A stretch of DNA of 64,000 nucleotides from Jeotgalicoccus nanhaiensis (lineage in GTDB: Bacteria; Bacillota; Bacilli; Staphylococcales; Salinicoccaceae), in assembly GCA_004570955.1 (NCBI GenBank), contig SPPL01000004.1, positions 1 through 64,000 of the forward strand, read 5' to 3'. Every line of letters starts with the position of its first letter. Within the stretch, counting starts at the first letter, position 1. A program made the position numbers and the translations under genes. Shown in pieces: positions 1 to 8,293 of the stretch. The notes below the pieces were generated by a model. That model saw only the letters and a list, made by a program, of their open reading frames with translations, ran no database searches and was not told the DNA's origin.

Positions 1-50
1 AGTACATTAATTATTATAATAAATATAGAATCAAGACAAAATTAAAAGGC

Positions 51-77
51 ATGTCTCCTGAACAATTCAGGAAACAT
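51..77. repeat. Inverted repeat (hairpin) at the left edge
   Basis: A 12-bp imperfect inverted repeat (ATGTCTCCTGAA, loop CAA, TTCAGGAAACAT) lies downstream of the protease gene. It could be a terminator-like structure or part of the end of a mobile element that runs off the window. No long T-tract follows on the minus strand, so a plain terminator is not clear. Confidence 0.5.
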
Positions 78-97
78 ACCTTGAAATCAGCCTAAAT

Positions 98-116
98 CCA
101 AAAGTTCAACTTTTGG
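98..116. repeat. Perfect 8-bp hairpin
   Basis: CCAAAAGT, loop TCA, ACTTTTGG forms a perfect stem just beyond the 3' end of the protease gene. Together with the hairpin at 51-77 it makes a structured stretch between the gene and the window edge. Its function is unknown. Confidence 0.5.
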
Positions 117-141
117 GTAGCACGTCATTAAGCGCTCTTTT

Positions 142-909
142 TTAATCTATATCATTTCCAGTTAAATCTTTGTATAAATCAGCAATTTTTTTCTTAATAT
201 CCTTTAAGGCTTTGACATCAATACCTATAGATAAAGTCAAATTATCTCGAAGATTCAGTTCTTCATTTATTATTGGTGCATAGCCGGATGATAAAATTCC
301 TATTAAATTCATATTATGATTCTTCAAATCTAATGCGTATATAGGAGAACCACTATTCCCTCCGTGGGAGTCTACATTTAAAACCATATCAATTACATCA
401 TTATATTTATGACTAGGAGGATAAGCGAATTTTCCAGTGTAAATGAATGGATGATACGATTTGTGCTCTGACAATCCCTTTGGGTAACCAATTATCATAG
501 CATCGGAAAAAAAGTTTATATTTCTCTCATATCCAATTATGCTTTCGTCAATATAACTAACATTGAGAGATATTCCATTGTCTTTCATCAAATTATTATA
601 ATGTCCCATAAGTAACATACATAAATCTTTTGTTTCGTGTCTGATAATGAATTGTTCGACATCCTGATCCAATACAATTTTTTCTTTTTTAACAGTATCA
701 TTTCCCGCTTCTTTATAAATAGTTACTGTTTTAATATCTTTTAATACATGGTTATTAGTAACCATGACGGGAGTTATACTAGAGTCATTTCTTAACGAAA
801 CAAAAAAACCTGTACCTCTACTAATGTTTCCATTGTTATGAACGACTTCTAGTAATGCAACTGATTCAAAAAGTTCTATCATTTTATTATCTACTGTATT
901 CTCATTCAT
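142..909 (-). CDS. Trypsin-like serine peptidase, cytosolic
   Basis: A 255-aa protein of the S1/trypsin-like fold. The catalytic triad is readable: His54 in TNNHV, Asp95 in KDLCML and Ser186 in GGNSGSP. TGFFV near residue 33-37 is the usual first strand of the fold. There is no signal peptide or membrane segment, so it probably acts in the cytoplasm, unlike secreted staphylococcal Spl/V8 proteases. A good ribosome site (AAAGGAG, 9 nt before ATG) supports the start. The gene is visibly AT-richer than the core genes to its right and sits on the 3' side of a tRNA gene, which suggests horizontal transfer. Its substrate cannot be inferred. Stand-alone intracellular trypsin-like domains occur in some phage-defence modules, but no partner gene is visible here. 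Confidence 0.85.
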   Translation of the reverse strand: MNENTVDNKMIELFESVALLEVVHNNGNISRGTGFFVSLRNDSSITPVMVTNNHVLKDIKTVTIYKEAGNDTVKKEKIVLDQDVEQFIIRHETKDLCMLLMGHYNNLMKDNGISLNVSYIDESIIGYERNINFFSDAMIIGYPKGLSEHKSYHPFIYTGKFAYPPSHKYNDVIDMVLNVDSHGGNSGSPIYALDLKNHNMNLIGILSSGYAPIINEELNLRDNLTLSIGIDVKALKDIKKKIADLYKDLTGNDID

Positions 910-949
910 TATATAACACTCCTTTAATAGTAGTATACATTTAATTTAA

Positions 950-1630
950 TTCTAATTTTCATTTTCTTTTCATATATCTGTAACTGTTATTATCCACATT
1001 ATGAAGGTTACGAAGTCGAATCAATGAAAGAATCATAAGATGGCGAGTCAACGATTAGCATCGCATCAGGAGCACTACATGCTTCTGTCAATGGAAATAT
1101 TATTGAGTAGAGGTACTATATCATAATAAGTAGTAATGACGAAGACGATGAGAAAATCGAATCTCATAATTTATATTTTAACAGCGAATGGAGCGCGTTT
1201 CTGTAATTTAAATAGCTGACTCGTAAAGACACCTTCAATCCACACAGACTAAAATTCCAGACACCAAAACAAAGACTGTAAATCGTTATGTAAAAGTGTC
1301 AGCTGAAGATATAAGATTTTTTAGACATAGTTTCGAAAAACTTAATGTTGGGTGAAACAGATCGTTTGGAGTATCGAATAACACAGTGAATAAAACATTA
1401 AGCGTGTTCAAGAAGAAATTAGTGTCGAAGATAAATACATACTGCACAAATTAAGGCAAACGCATGTTTAATAGCTATTTAGCAGAAACGTCGATGTGAA
1501 ATGCATTTCAAAGCGCTTAAGATATGCTTATGTTAGCATCATATTGAAAATTTATACACACGTGATAAAAAGCATGAATAGGTGGAAGAATCGAAAATAC
1601 AAGAATTTTTGGCAAAAAACTGGCACTGTA
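950..1630. other. Gene-free stretch with apparent decayed coding sequence
   Basis: No intact reading frame exists here. On the plus strand, protein-like stretches broken by stops and frameshifts can be followed around 1008-1190 and 1260-1560; the second has a fragment reading roughly TKTVNRYVKVSAEDIRFF. I do not recognise the family. It is most simply the remains of one or two genes of an integrated element next to tRNA-Arg. Confidence 0.4.
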
Positions 1631-1631
1631 T

Positions 1632-1672
1632 AATAAAAGAAGTCCTTACACCGTATGTGGCGTAAGGACTTC
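1632..1672 (-). terminator. Intrinsic terminator of tRNA-Arg
   Basis: A perfect 11-bp stem (GAAGTCCTTAC / GTAAGGACTTC) is followed on the minus strand by TTTTATTATA. It lies just past the 3' end of the tRNA. Confidence 0.85.
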
Positions 1673-1687
1673 CTCGTTTTGAATCGA

Positions 1688-1761
<74 letters not shown>

Positions 1762-1779
1762 TTAATTAACACAATAGTT

Positions 1780-1809
1780 ATTATAACCAGAGCGCATAGT
1801 GAAAGTCAA
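1780..1809 (-). promoter_or_regulatory. Promoter of tRNA-Arg
   Basis: A -35 TTGACT and -10 TATAAT are separated by 18 bp, and the -10 ends about 18 bp before the tRNA 5' end. Confidence 0.7.
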
Positions 1810-1843
1810 TGCATTTTTTGGTTTTTTTAATATAATGTTAATT

Positions 1844-2383
1844 TTACGTTAACCACTCTGTTTTTAAGAGACGATAAAGCGCGCAGTCATGGTAATGGTC
1901 GTATAAAAAATCATAATCCTTCATAACCGCTTCCTGGGTAAAATTCAGCCGTTCCGGAATTTTTCTGCTTTTTATATTCTCTGTTCCCGCTATAATTTCT
2001 ATCCGGTGCAGGCCGATTTCCTGAAAGCCGTAGTTGACTAATCCTTCTACAGCTTTTGACATCGTCCCTGTACCGGTATATTTTTCGGCGAGCCAGTAGC
2101 CGATCTGACCGCGCCTGCTGAGTCCGTCAATCGTGTTGAAACCGCAAGTGCCTGCGAGTTCTCCCTGATAATACACTCCGAGCGTTAAGGCCGACCGGGC
2201 ATCGTTCGTTTCGATCCACTCTTTGATAATCGGTCCGTACTGCTCCGGCGTCTTCATAAAGTCCACCCAGGGCAGCCATTCACGGAGCTGGACTCTGTTC
2301 TCATCAATCAGGTTAAACATTTCTTTTCTTTCATTTACTTGAACCTGTTTCAGTTCCAGATCTTCATTAATTTTGATTTTCAT
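1844..2383 (-). CDS. GNAT acetyltransferase, RimJ/RimL-like
   Basis: A 179-aa protein of the GNAT superfamily, closest in layout to the RimL/YdaF group that acetylates ribosomal-protein N termini or small amines. The acetyl-CoA binding region reads IGYWLAEKYTGTGTMSKA (about residues 94-111), with the Q/RxxGxG-type loop as KYTGTGTM. The C-terminal NIKSRKIPERLNF (about 136-148) is the family's NxxSxxVxEKLGF motif. The true acceptor cannot be deduced. It follows the ysnB-like gene by about 18 bp on the same strand, so it may be the last gene of the marR-murI operon. Confidence 0.85.
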   Translation of the reverse strand: MKIKINEDLELKQVQVNERKEMFNLIDENRVQLREWLPWVDFMKTPEQYGPIIKEWIETNDARSALTLGVYYQGELAGTCGFNTIDGLSRRGQIGYWLAEKYTGTGTMSKAVEGLVNYGFQEIGLHRIEIIAGTENIKSRKIPERLNFTQEAVMKDYDFLYDHYHDCALYRLLKTEWLT

Positions 2384-2401
2384 GCTGCAAATCCCCCTTT
2401 T

Positions 2402-2887
2402 TTAGCTGCCGAGGTTAAATTCATCCATCAGCTTATGCTTCCGGCTGTAGTACGAGGCGATTTGTGTATCCGTGTCGATGACTAAATAGCTTTCCGGATA
2501 CTCATTTCTTGAAGACGTAATGCTGCCGGGGTTTATCGCGTAAACGCCATTGATTTTCTCGATTTTAGCTACATGGGAATGCCCGTATAGCGCATATTTT
2601 GCGCCAGTTTCCGCCGCTTTTTCCGCGAGGGTATGACGGTCAGATTTAATGCCGAACAGGTGGCCGTGCGTATAAAACATGCCTGCTTCTTCTAAAAGTC
2701 CCGTTTCAGGATAAGTGTCATCGCGGTCAGTATTGCCAAGAACGCGCAGAAATTTTTCCATGTCCGGGTCGTCATATGGAAATTCACTGTCGCCGAGATG
2801 AATCGCCGCGTCGGGTTTTACCGTGTCATACACTTCAGTTAAAATATTTCTTTCACTGTGATTGTCGCTAATGACTAAAACTCTCAT
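2402..2887 (-). CDS. ysnB: YfcE/MJ0936-family metallophosphoesterase
   Basis: A 161-aa calcineurin-like phosphoesterase with every metal-ligand motif present: D8-N9-H10, G32-D33, G51-N52, H74-G75-H76 and G102-H103-S104-H105. Small proteins of this family hydrolyse phosphodiesters in vitro; the physiological substrate is not known. The order murI-rdgB-ysnB is the same as B. subtilis racE-ysnA-ysnB, which supports the name. It starts 12 bp after the rdgB stop and is probably co-transcribed. Confidence 0.88.
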   Translation of the reverse strand: MRVLVISDNHSERNILTEVYDTVKPDAAIHLGDSEFPYDDPDMEKFLRVLGNTDRDDTYPETGLLEEAGMFYTHGHLFGIKSDRHTLAEKAAETGAKYALYGHSHVAKIEKINGVYAINPGSITSSRNEYPESYLVIDTDTQIASYYSRKHKLMDEFNLGS

Positions 2888-2899
2888 CTGTAAATCCCC

Positions 2900-3490
2900 C
2901 TATTTTTTTAACTTGTCGAATGCTTTCGTATCATTCATTAATTTTTCGAGTGCTTTCCCTCTATGACTGATTTCCCCTTTTTCTTCGGAAGTAATCTCGC
3001 CGAGGTAAATTCCCTTCAGCGTTTTAAACAGAGGATCGTAGCCGAAGCCTTTATCGCCATGCGGTTCATGTAAAATTTCACCGGCTAAAGTGCCTTCATA
3101 AGTAAGCGTTTCTTCTCCCGGAATCGATAAAGCGAGCACACATGTGAAATATGCAGCTCTGTTGTCGATGCCTTCCAGCTCTTCGAGCAGTTTTTGATTG
3201 TTCTTTTCATCTGTCGCACCTTCGCCTGAATAGCGTGCAGAATATACGCCCGGTCTACCCTCCAGCGCTTCCACCGACAGGCCCGAATCATCGCTCACGA
3301 CTGGCAGGTTTAATGCTTCTTTAGCTGCTTCGGATTTTAAAATCGCGTTCTCTCTGAAAGTCGTCCCGGTTTCTTCAACTTCAAATTCCGGTAATAATTC
3401 TTTGATGCCGACAACTTCGAAGCCTTCAAATATTGCTTTAAAGTCGTTAATTTTTCCCTGGTTTCCGCTTGCTATAACTATTTTTGTCAT
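2900..3490 (-). CDS. rdgB: XTP/dITP diphosphatase (HAM1 family)
   Basis: A 196-aa non-canonical purine nucleoside triphosphatase, which removes dITP, XTP and ITP from the nucleotide pool. The family signatures are SGNQGK (8-13, phosphate binding), SDDSGL (about 66-71, metal site), GFGYDPLF (about 148-155) and SHRGKAL near the C terminus. The length is normal. The ATG overlaps the end of murI, indicating translational coupling. Confidence 0.95.
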   Translation of the reverse strand: MTKIVIASGNQGKINDFKAIFEGFEVVGIKELLPEFEVEETGTTFRENAILKSEAAKEALNLPVVSDDSGLSVEALEGRPGVYSARYSGEGATDEKNNQKLLEELEGIDNRAAYFTCVLALSIPGEETLTYEGTLAGEILHEPHGDKGFGYDPLFKTLKGIYLGEITSEEKGEISHRGKALEKLMNDTKAFDKLKK

Positions 3491-4299
3491 TAATAACTCT
3501 CCTGTAATAAAATATTTTCGATGCTGTAATCTATATTCGGAATCCAGCTGTTCATTACCTTTTCAAAACGCTGATTCTCTCCGTGGATAAAGATCTTATG
3601 AACCGGTGATTTGTTATCCGCTGTCAGCAGTTTCTTCTTATGCAGCTGCACCAGCGCAACCGACACCGTTTCAAATCCCGCATCGATAATATGCTTTTCT
3701 CCCTTAAAAAACTCATCGATATACTTTTCGATAATCGGGAAATGCGTACACCCGAGAATGACCGTATCCGCCTTAATCTCTCTGTAGGGCGCGAGTTTTT
3801 CTGCCACGGTCCGTCTTGTAATATCCGGATTTTCATAATCCAGGCTTTCGATCAGCGTCACAAATTCCGGACAGGCCAGATTGTGAATTTTTACATCTTG
3901 ATCAAAACTTAAAATGCCCTGCTCATAGGCGCCGGATTTTATCGTGCCTTCGGTCGCTAAAAGCAGGATTTCGTTATTATCGCTCTTTCTGAGCGCACCG
4001 AGGGAACCCGGATTGATTACCCCGTAAACCGGAATATCAATTTCATCGCGGAGCTCCGGCATCACTGCCGCCGTCGCCGTATTGCAGGCGATAATGACGG
4101 CTTTGACGCCTTTATTAATTAAAAACTCCACGGCCTCTGCCGTGTAGCGTTTAACATCCTCCTGACTTTTCGGTCCGTACGGACAGTGCAGGCTGTCCGC
4201 AAAATAATACACTTCCTCGCTCGGCAGGGCGTGAATAATTTCCTTCATTACCGTCAGCCCGCCGACCCCCGAATCCATAATGCCTATCGGTTTATTCAT
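3490..4299 (-). CDS. murI: Glutamate racemase
   Basis: A 269-aa Asp/Glu racemase that makes D-glutamate for peptidoglycan. The two catalytic cysteines are C72 in ACNTAT and C184 in GCTHFP, with H186 beside the second. D9-S10 near the N terminus is the conserved DSG substrate site. The start overlaps the 3' end of marR by 8 bp and the stop overlaps rdgB, so the genes form a tight operon as in staphylococci. Confidence 0.96.
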   Translation of the reverse strand: MNKPIGIMDSGVGGLTVMKEIIHALPSEEVYYFADSLHCPYGPKSQEDVKRYTAEAVEFLINKGVKAVIIACNTATAAVMPELRDEIDIPVYGVINPGSLGALRKSDNNEILLLATEGTIKSGAYEQGILSFDQDVKIHNLACPEFVTLIESLDYENPDITRRTVAEKLAPYREIKADTVILGCTHFPIIEKYIDEFFKGEKHIIDAGFETVSVALVQLHKKKLLTADNKSPVHKIFIHGENQRFEKVMNSWIPNIDYSIENILLQESY

Positions 4300-4735
4300 A
4301 TGTTATTCTCTCGCTTTCCCTGAGAACATGCTCCAGTGCTGCAGGCAGAATTTTACGTTCTGCTTCATCCAGGTTCGCCGTAATCTTCGCAATATAATCG
4401 ATCCGTTTATCGATGACCTGCTGGATAATCTCCCTGCCTTTTTCCTCCATGCTCACAAGCACGAGGCGTTTATCCTTATCGGAACGGTCACGTCTCACGT
4501 AATTGCCGCTCTCGAGTTTATCGACAATATCCGTCGTCGTCGAGTGCGCAAGGTACAGTCTCGTCGCAAGTTCGCCGATGGTAATGCCGTCCTTGTCGCC
4601 CACCCACTGCAGCGCAACAAACTGGAGCGGCGAAATATCATGATGCTTTAGAATTTCCCTGCCGTTCACCCGGACATGCGACGCGATGTAGCGCAACGAT
4701 TTTTCAATTGATTTAGTCTCCTGCTCATCATACAT
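4292..4735 (-). CDS. MarR-family transcriptional regulator
   Basis: A 147-aa winged-helix regulator. The helix-turn-helix (ITIGELATRLYLAHSTTTDI) and the wing (RRDRSDKDKRLVLVSM) are typical MarR. The longest possible frame extends 53 codons upstream to 4894, but that extension has no family similarity and runs through a terminator. The ATG at 4735 has AGGGGA about 10 nt upstream and gives the normal MarR length. It overlaps murI, an arrangement I recall from staphylococci. The ligand is unknown. Confidence 0.88.
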   Translation of the reverse strand: MYDEQETKSIEKSLRYIASHVRVNGREILKHHDISPLQFVALQWVGDKDGITIGELATRLYLAHSTTTDIVDKLESGNYVRRDRSDKDKRLVLVSMEEKGREIIQQVIDKRIDYIAKITANLDEAERKILPAALEHVLRESERITYE

Positions 4736-4841
4736 AGTAGCCAGTCCCCTTAAACATCCTTTATCAATATAATAACGTAAATCGAAAGAAAAAAATAGGA
4801 AGATGGGCGGATGCGTTTGGTGCGGATGGTGAAAATGAATA

Positions 4842-4868
4842 AGAGCAGACATCGCGGTCTGCTCTTTA
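4842..4868 (-). terminator. Intrinsic terminator after the small membrane protein
   Basis: AGAGCAGAC / GTCTGCTCT forms a 9-bp stem with a 6-nt loop, overlapping the stop codon of the 69-aa gene. The following run on the minus strand (TATTCATTTTC) is only moderately T-rich. Confidence 0.6.
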
Positions 4869-5075
4869 ATAAAACTTCTGCTTAAATTCTTCATCTAATT
4901 TGCGGCGGGTTCTGATTGACGTAACGGTGAAAAATATTAAGGCCGCTGCGAGAATTGCAATTATAAAATACAAGATATTTCCTATCGGATTGTTGAATAA
5001 GAAAGGTATCGAGATGATCAGCAGAGCCCCTGTTATGGACATACCTATAATTGAATAGGATAATTTCATAATCAT
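4866..5075 (-). CDS. Small two-helix membrane protein, unknown
   Basis: A 69-aa protein with two hydrophobic segments (about residues 7-27 and 34-52) and a basic-acidic tail ending RTRRKLDEEFKQKFY. I do not recognise a family. The start could be Met1 or Met3. It lies alone between the 51-bp repeat array and marR, with its own terminator. The topology suggests a hairpin in the membrane with the charged tail in the cytoplasm. Confidence 0.6.
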   Translation of the reverse strand: MIMKLSYSIIGMSITGALLIISIPFLFNNPIGNILYFIIAILAAALIFFTVTSIRTRRKLDEEFKQKFY

Positions 5076-5164
5076 TGCGGAATCACGCCCTTATTTTGGA
5101 ATGAGGTGGTTCTTTATGAAAATAGTACCGCAGATTGGTGTGGAAATACAGGCGTATGGGGGAA

Positions 5165-5260
5165 TTTTGCATTGGTCTGCTGATTTTTATCGATACTAAT
5201 GCGTTTGGGGGTTAGATATGCATTAGTGAGCTCGTTTTCCTTATAACTAATACAAAAACG
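5165..5260 (+). other. Leader of the first 51-bp repeat array
   Basis: Two copies of GCATTRGT lie exactly 51 bp apart (5169 and 5220), and the second is 41 bp before the first standard repeat. The segment from 5169 also holds an inverted copy, ACTAATGC (5195-5202). A similar leader with the same 51-bp spacing of GCATTAGT precedes the array at 16.4-16.8 kb in the opposite orientation. Confidence 0.6.
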
Positions 5261-5660
5261 TGCAAGGTGACGATAAAAAAGATGACCTTGCTCATTATGA
5301 AGGCGAAAACGTGCAAGGTGGCGACAAAAACGATGACCTTGCTCATTATGAAGGCAGAAACGTGCAATGTGGCGATAAAAACGATGACCTTGCTCATTAT
5401 GAGGGCAAAAACGTGCAAGGTGGCGACAAAAACAACGACCTTGCTCATTACAAAGACAAAAACGTGCAAGGTGGCGATAAAAACAACGACCTTGCTCATT
5501 ACGAAGACAAAAACGTGCAAGGTGGCGACAAAAACAACGACTTTGCTCATTACGAAGACAGAAACGTGCAAGGTGGCGACAAAAACAACGACCTTGCTCA
5601 TTATGAGGGCAGAAACGTGCAAGGTGGCGACAAAAACGACGACCTTGCTCATCACATGGA
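5261..5660 (+). repeat. Tandem array A: eight 51-bp hairpin units
   Basis: Units start at 5261, 5312, 5363, 5414, 5465, 5516, 5567 and 5618, exactly 51 bp apart. Each holds GCAAGGT and ACCTTGC separated by 16 nt, then a linker around CATTATGAAGGC. The third copy has a stem mismatch (GCAATGT). Because 51 is a multiple of three, several frames on both strands stay open, but none has a convincing ribosome site or non-repeat domain. The array lies between the sdhB terminator and the small membrane protein gene. Confidence 0.9.
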
Positions 5661-5679
5661 CAAAAACTCCTCAAACAAA

Positions 5680-5706
5680 AAAGACCCCCGCATCAGCGGG
5701 GATCTC
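5680..5706 (-). terminator. Terminator of the sdhCAB operon
   Basis: GATCCCCGC, loop TGAT, GCGGGGGTC on the minus strand is followed by TTTTTTG. It separates sdhB from the repeat array. Confidence 0.88.
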
Positions 5707-5724
5707 GCCTTACCAGTATAAATA

Positions 5725-6504
5725 TTAGTTAACTTCGTGGTCACTTCCGAAGAATGATTTGAACATGTGGAATGTTGTTTCGCGCTGCATTGATGCGATT
5801 GATGTCGTTAAAGGAATACCTTTTGGACATGCTTCGACACAGTTTTGCGCCATTCCGCATTCTGCGATGCCGCCTGTACCCATTAGTGCATCTAGTCTTT
5901 CGTTTTTAGACATGCTGCCTGTCGGGTGAAGGTTGAACAGACGCACTTGTGAAATTGGTGCTGCGCCCATGAAATTAGATTTGCTGTTAACGTTCGGACA
6001 AACTTCTAAACATACACCGCAAGACATACATTTAGATAATTCATACGCGATCTGACGTTTTTTCTCAGGCATTCTAGGTCCTGGTCCAAGGTCGTAAGTA
6101 CCATCGATCGGCACCCAAGCCTGGACGCGTTTTAAGTTATCGAACATGAATGAACGGTCTACCTGCAGGTCTCTCACTATAGGGAAAGTGCTCATCGGTT
6201 CTAATTTAATCGGCTGCTCATACTGGTCAACGAGCGCAGTACATGACTGGCGCGCCGTGCCGTTGATAACCATTGAACATGCGCCGCAGACTTCTTCAAG
6301 ACAGCTCGCGTCCCATGTTACCGGTGTTGTTTTCTGACCTTTTGCGTTGACCGGGTTTCTTTGAATTTCCATAAGCGCACTGATGATATTCATATTCGGA
6401 CGGTATGGAATTTCGAACTCTTCCCAGTAACTGCTAGTTTCCGGATTTTCCTGGCGTTTGATACTTAGCTTTATTGTTTTTGTTTCAGTTGCTGTAGTAC
6501 TCAT
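5725..6504 (-). CDS. sdhB: Succinate dehydrogenase iron-sulfur subunit
   Basis: A 259-aa electron-transfer subunit of respiratory complex II. The N-terminal plant-type ferredoxin domain has the [2Fe-2S] motif CLEEVCGAC plus a downstream cysteine. The C-terminal domain carries CMSCGVCLEVCP and a second cluster region CGMAQNCVEACPKG for the [4Fe-4S] and [3Fe-4S] clusters. The gene ends the sdhC-sdhA-sdhB operon, with the terminator at 5680-5706. Electrons pass from SdhA flavin through these clusters to menaquinone at SdhC. Confidence 0.97.
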   Translation of the reverse strand: MSTTATETKTIKLSIKRQENPETSSYWEEFEIPYRPNMNIISALMEIQRNPVNAKGQKTTPVTWDASCLEEVCGACSMVINGTARQSCTALVDQYEQPIKLEPMSTFPIVRDLQVDRSFMFDNLKRVQAWVPIDGTYDLGPGPRMPEKKRQIAYELSKCMSCGVCLEVCPNVNSKSNFMGAAPISQVRLFNLHPTGSMSKNERLDALMGTGGIAECGMAQNCVEACPKGIPLTTSIASMQRETTFHMFKSFFGSDHEVN

Positions 6505-6527
6505 TTTTATTTAGCCATCCCCTTCTA

Positions 6528-8279
6528 CTAATGTTTAGTTGAATAGTCACGAATACGCGGCGGAATCAGGCTCACGTCAACGTCTTCGTATTCGAATCTC
6601 GGTGCTTCAGCCGGTCCTTCGTAGTATGCTTTAGTCGTTTTCAGCCATTCTTCGTCGTTGCGGTCCGGGAATTCCGGTTTGAAGTGTGCACCGCGCGATT
6701 CGTTTCTGTTGTATGCGCCGATAGTAATCACGCGCGCAAGGACAAGCATATTCCATAACTGGCGTGTAAAGAAGGCCGCCTGGTTACTCCATTTCTTAGT
6801 ATCGTTAATGTTGATTTGTTTGTAGCGCTCCATTAACTCTAAGATTTTCTTGTCAGTTTCAAGCAATTTATCGTTATGACGAACTACTGTTACGTTAGCT
6901 GTCATGATTTCACCAAGTTCTCTGTGAATTACATAAGCGTTTTCCGTACCGTCCATCGCAAGGATGTTGTCGAATTTCTCCTGCTCAGCCTGAGCATGTC
7001 TCTCGTAAACTGACTCATCAAGATCCTGGTAGGAAGTCTCAAGTGTCTTCACGTATTCCATCGCTTTCGGTCCTGCAACCATACCGCCGTAAATTGCTGA
7101 CAGCAGTGAGTTCGCACCTAAGCGGTTCCCGCCGTGCTGTGAGTAATCACATTCGCCCGCTGCAAACAGCCCTGGAATCGTTGTCATCTGATCGTAGTCT
7201 ACATACAGACCGCCCATCGAGTAGTGTACCGCCGGGAAAATCTTCATCGGTACTTTACGCGGGTCGTCGCCTGTAAATTTCTCGTAGATTTCAATAATTC
7301 CGCCGAGTTTTACATCGAGTTCATGTGCATCTTTATGTGATAAATCAAGATAAACCATGTTTTCGCCGTTAATGCCGAGTTTCTGGTTCACACACACGTC
7401 AAAGATTTCACGTGTTGCGATATCGCGGGGTACGAGGTTACCGTAGTCCGGATATTTTTCTTCGAGGAAGTACCATGGCTTGCCGTCTTTATAAGTCCAG
7501 ACACGTCCGCCTTCTCCGCGTGCTGATTCACTCATCAGACGGAGTTTATCGTCTCCCGGGATTGCTGTCGGGTGAATCTGAATGAATTCACCGTTTGCGT
7601 ATACTGCACCCTGCTGATAAACGATCGATGCCGCTGATCCTGTGTTGATCATCGAGTTCGTCGATTTACCAAAGATAATACCAGGGCCGCCCGTCGCCAT
7701 AATCACAGCGTCAGCTTTAAAGGTTTTAATTTCACCGCTTGTAATTTCCTGAGCTGTAATACCGCGTGCTTTGCCTTCATCGTCTACGACAACACCGAGG
7801 AATTCCCATCCTTCGTACTTGTCGACCTGTCCTTTAACTTCAAAGCTCCTCACCTGCTCATCGAGCGCGTACAGAAGCTGCTGGCCAGTAGTTGCACCTG
7901 CGTAAGCTGTACGGTGGTGAAGCGTTCCGCCGAAACGTCTGAAGTCAAGCAGACCTTCAGGCGTTCTGTTGAACATTACACCCATGCGGTCAAGAAGATG
8001 GATAATCTTCGGCGCTGCTTCTGTCATTGCCTTAACCGGAGGCTGGTTTGCTAAAAAGTCTCCACCGTATACAGTATCGTCAAAGTGAATCAGCGGTGAG
8101 TCGCCTTCACCTTTCGTGTTTACTGCCCCGTTAATTCCGCCTTGTGCACACACCGAGTGTGAACGTTTAACCGGAACGATTGAAAATAGATCTATATTCG
8201 CACCAGATTCTGCTGCTTTGATCGTTGCCATCAACCCTGCGAGTCCCCCGCCGACAACGATTACTTTATTATCCGCCAT
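6528..8279 (-). CDS. sdhA: Succinate dehydrogenase flavoprotein subunit
   Basis: A 583-aa FAD subunit that oxidises succinate to fumarate. The N-terminal dinucleotide site is VVGGGLAGLMA (about 8-18). SHSVCAQGGINGAV follows, where His41 is the expected covalent FAD attachment. Active-site motifs GTLHHRTAYAGATTGQQ and ESARGEGGRVW are present. It lies 14 nt after sdhC and 23 nt before sdhB, as in Bacillus and Staphylococcus. Confidence 0.97.
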   Translation of the reverse strand: MADNKVIVVGGGLAGLMATIKAAESGANIDLFSIVPVKRSHSVCAQGGINGAVNTKGEGDSPLIHFDDTVYGGDFLANQPPVKAMTEAAPKIIHLLDRMGVMFNRTPEGLLDFRRFGGTLHHRTAYAGATTGQQLLYALDEQVRSFEVKGQVDKYEGWEFLGVVVDDEGKARGITAQEITSGEIKTFKADAVIMATGGPGIIFGKSTNSMINTGSAASIVYQQGAVYANGEFIQIHPTAIPGDDKLRLMSESARGEGGRVWTYKDGKPWYFLEEKYPDYGNLVPRDIATREIFDVCVNQKLGINGENMVYLDLSHKDAHELDVKLGGIIEIYEKFTGDDPRKVPMKIFPAVHYSMGGLYVDYDQMTTIPGLFAAGECDYSQHGGNRLGANSLLSAIYGGMVAGPKAMEYVKTLETSYQDLDESVYERHAQAEQEKFDNILAMDGTENAYVIHRELGEIMTANVTVVRHNDKLLETDKKILELMERYKQININDTKKWSNQAAFFTRQLWNMLVLARVITIGAYNRNESRGAHFKPEFPDRNDEEWLKTTKAYYEGPAEAPRFEYEDVDVSLIPPRIRDYSTKH

Positions 8280-8293
8280 TATTTACACTCCTT

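Noticed and set aside
1-141. Named insertion-sequence end
   Set aside because: Two hairpins are present but no transposase or recognisable terminal repeat can be seen within the window.
4736-4894. N-terminal extension of the MarR protein
   Set aside because: It runs through a terminator and has no family similarity; the internal ATG at 4735 has a proper ribosome site.
5165-5660. CRISPR array
   Set aside because: There are no unique spacers: the whole unit, including the linker, is repeated. No cas genes are seen.
5114-5721. Several 140-186-codon frames on both strands over array A
   Set aside because: They arise because the 51-bp unit is a multiple of three and lacks stops in most frames. 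They have no ribosome site and no non-repeat domain.
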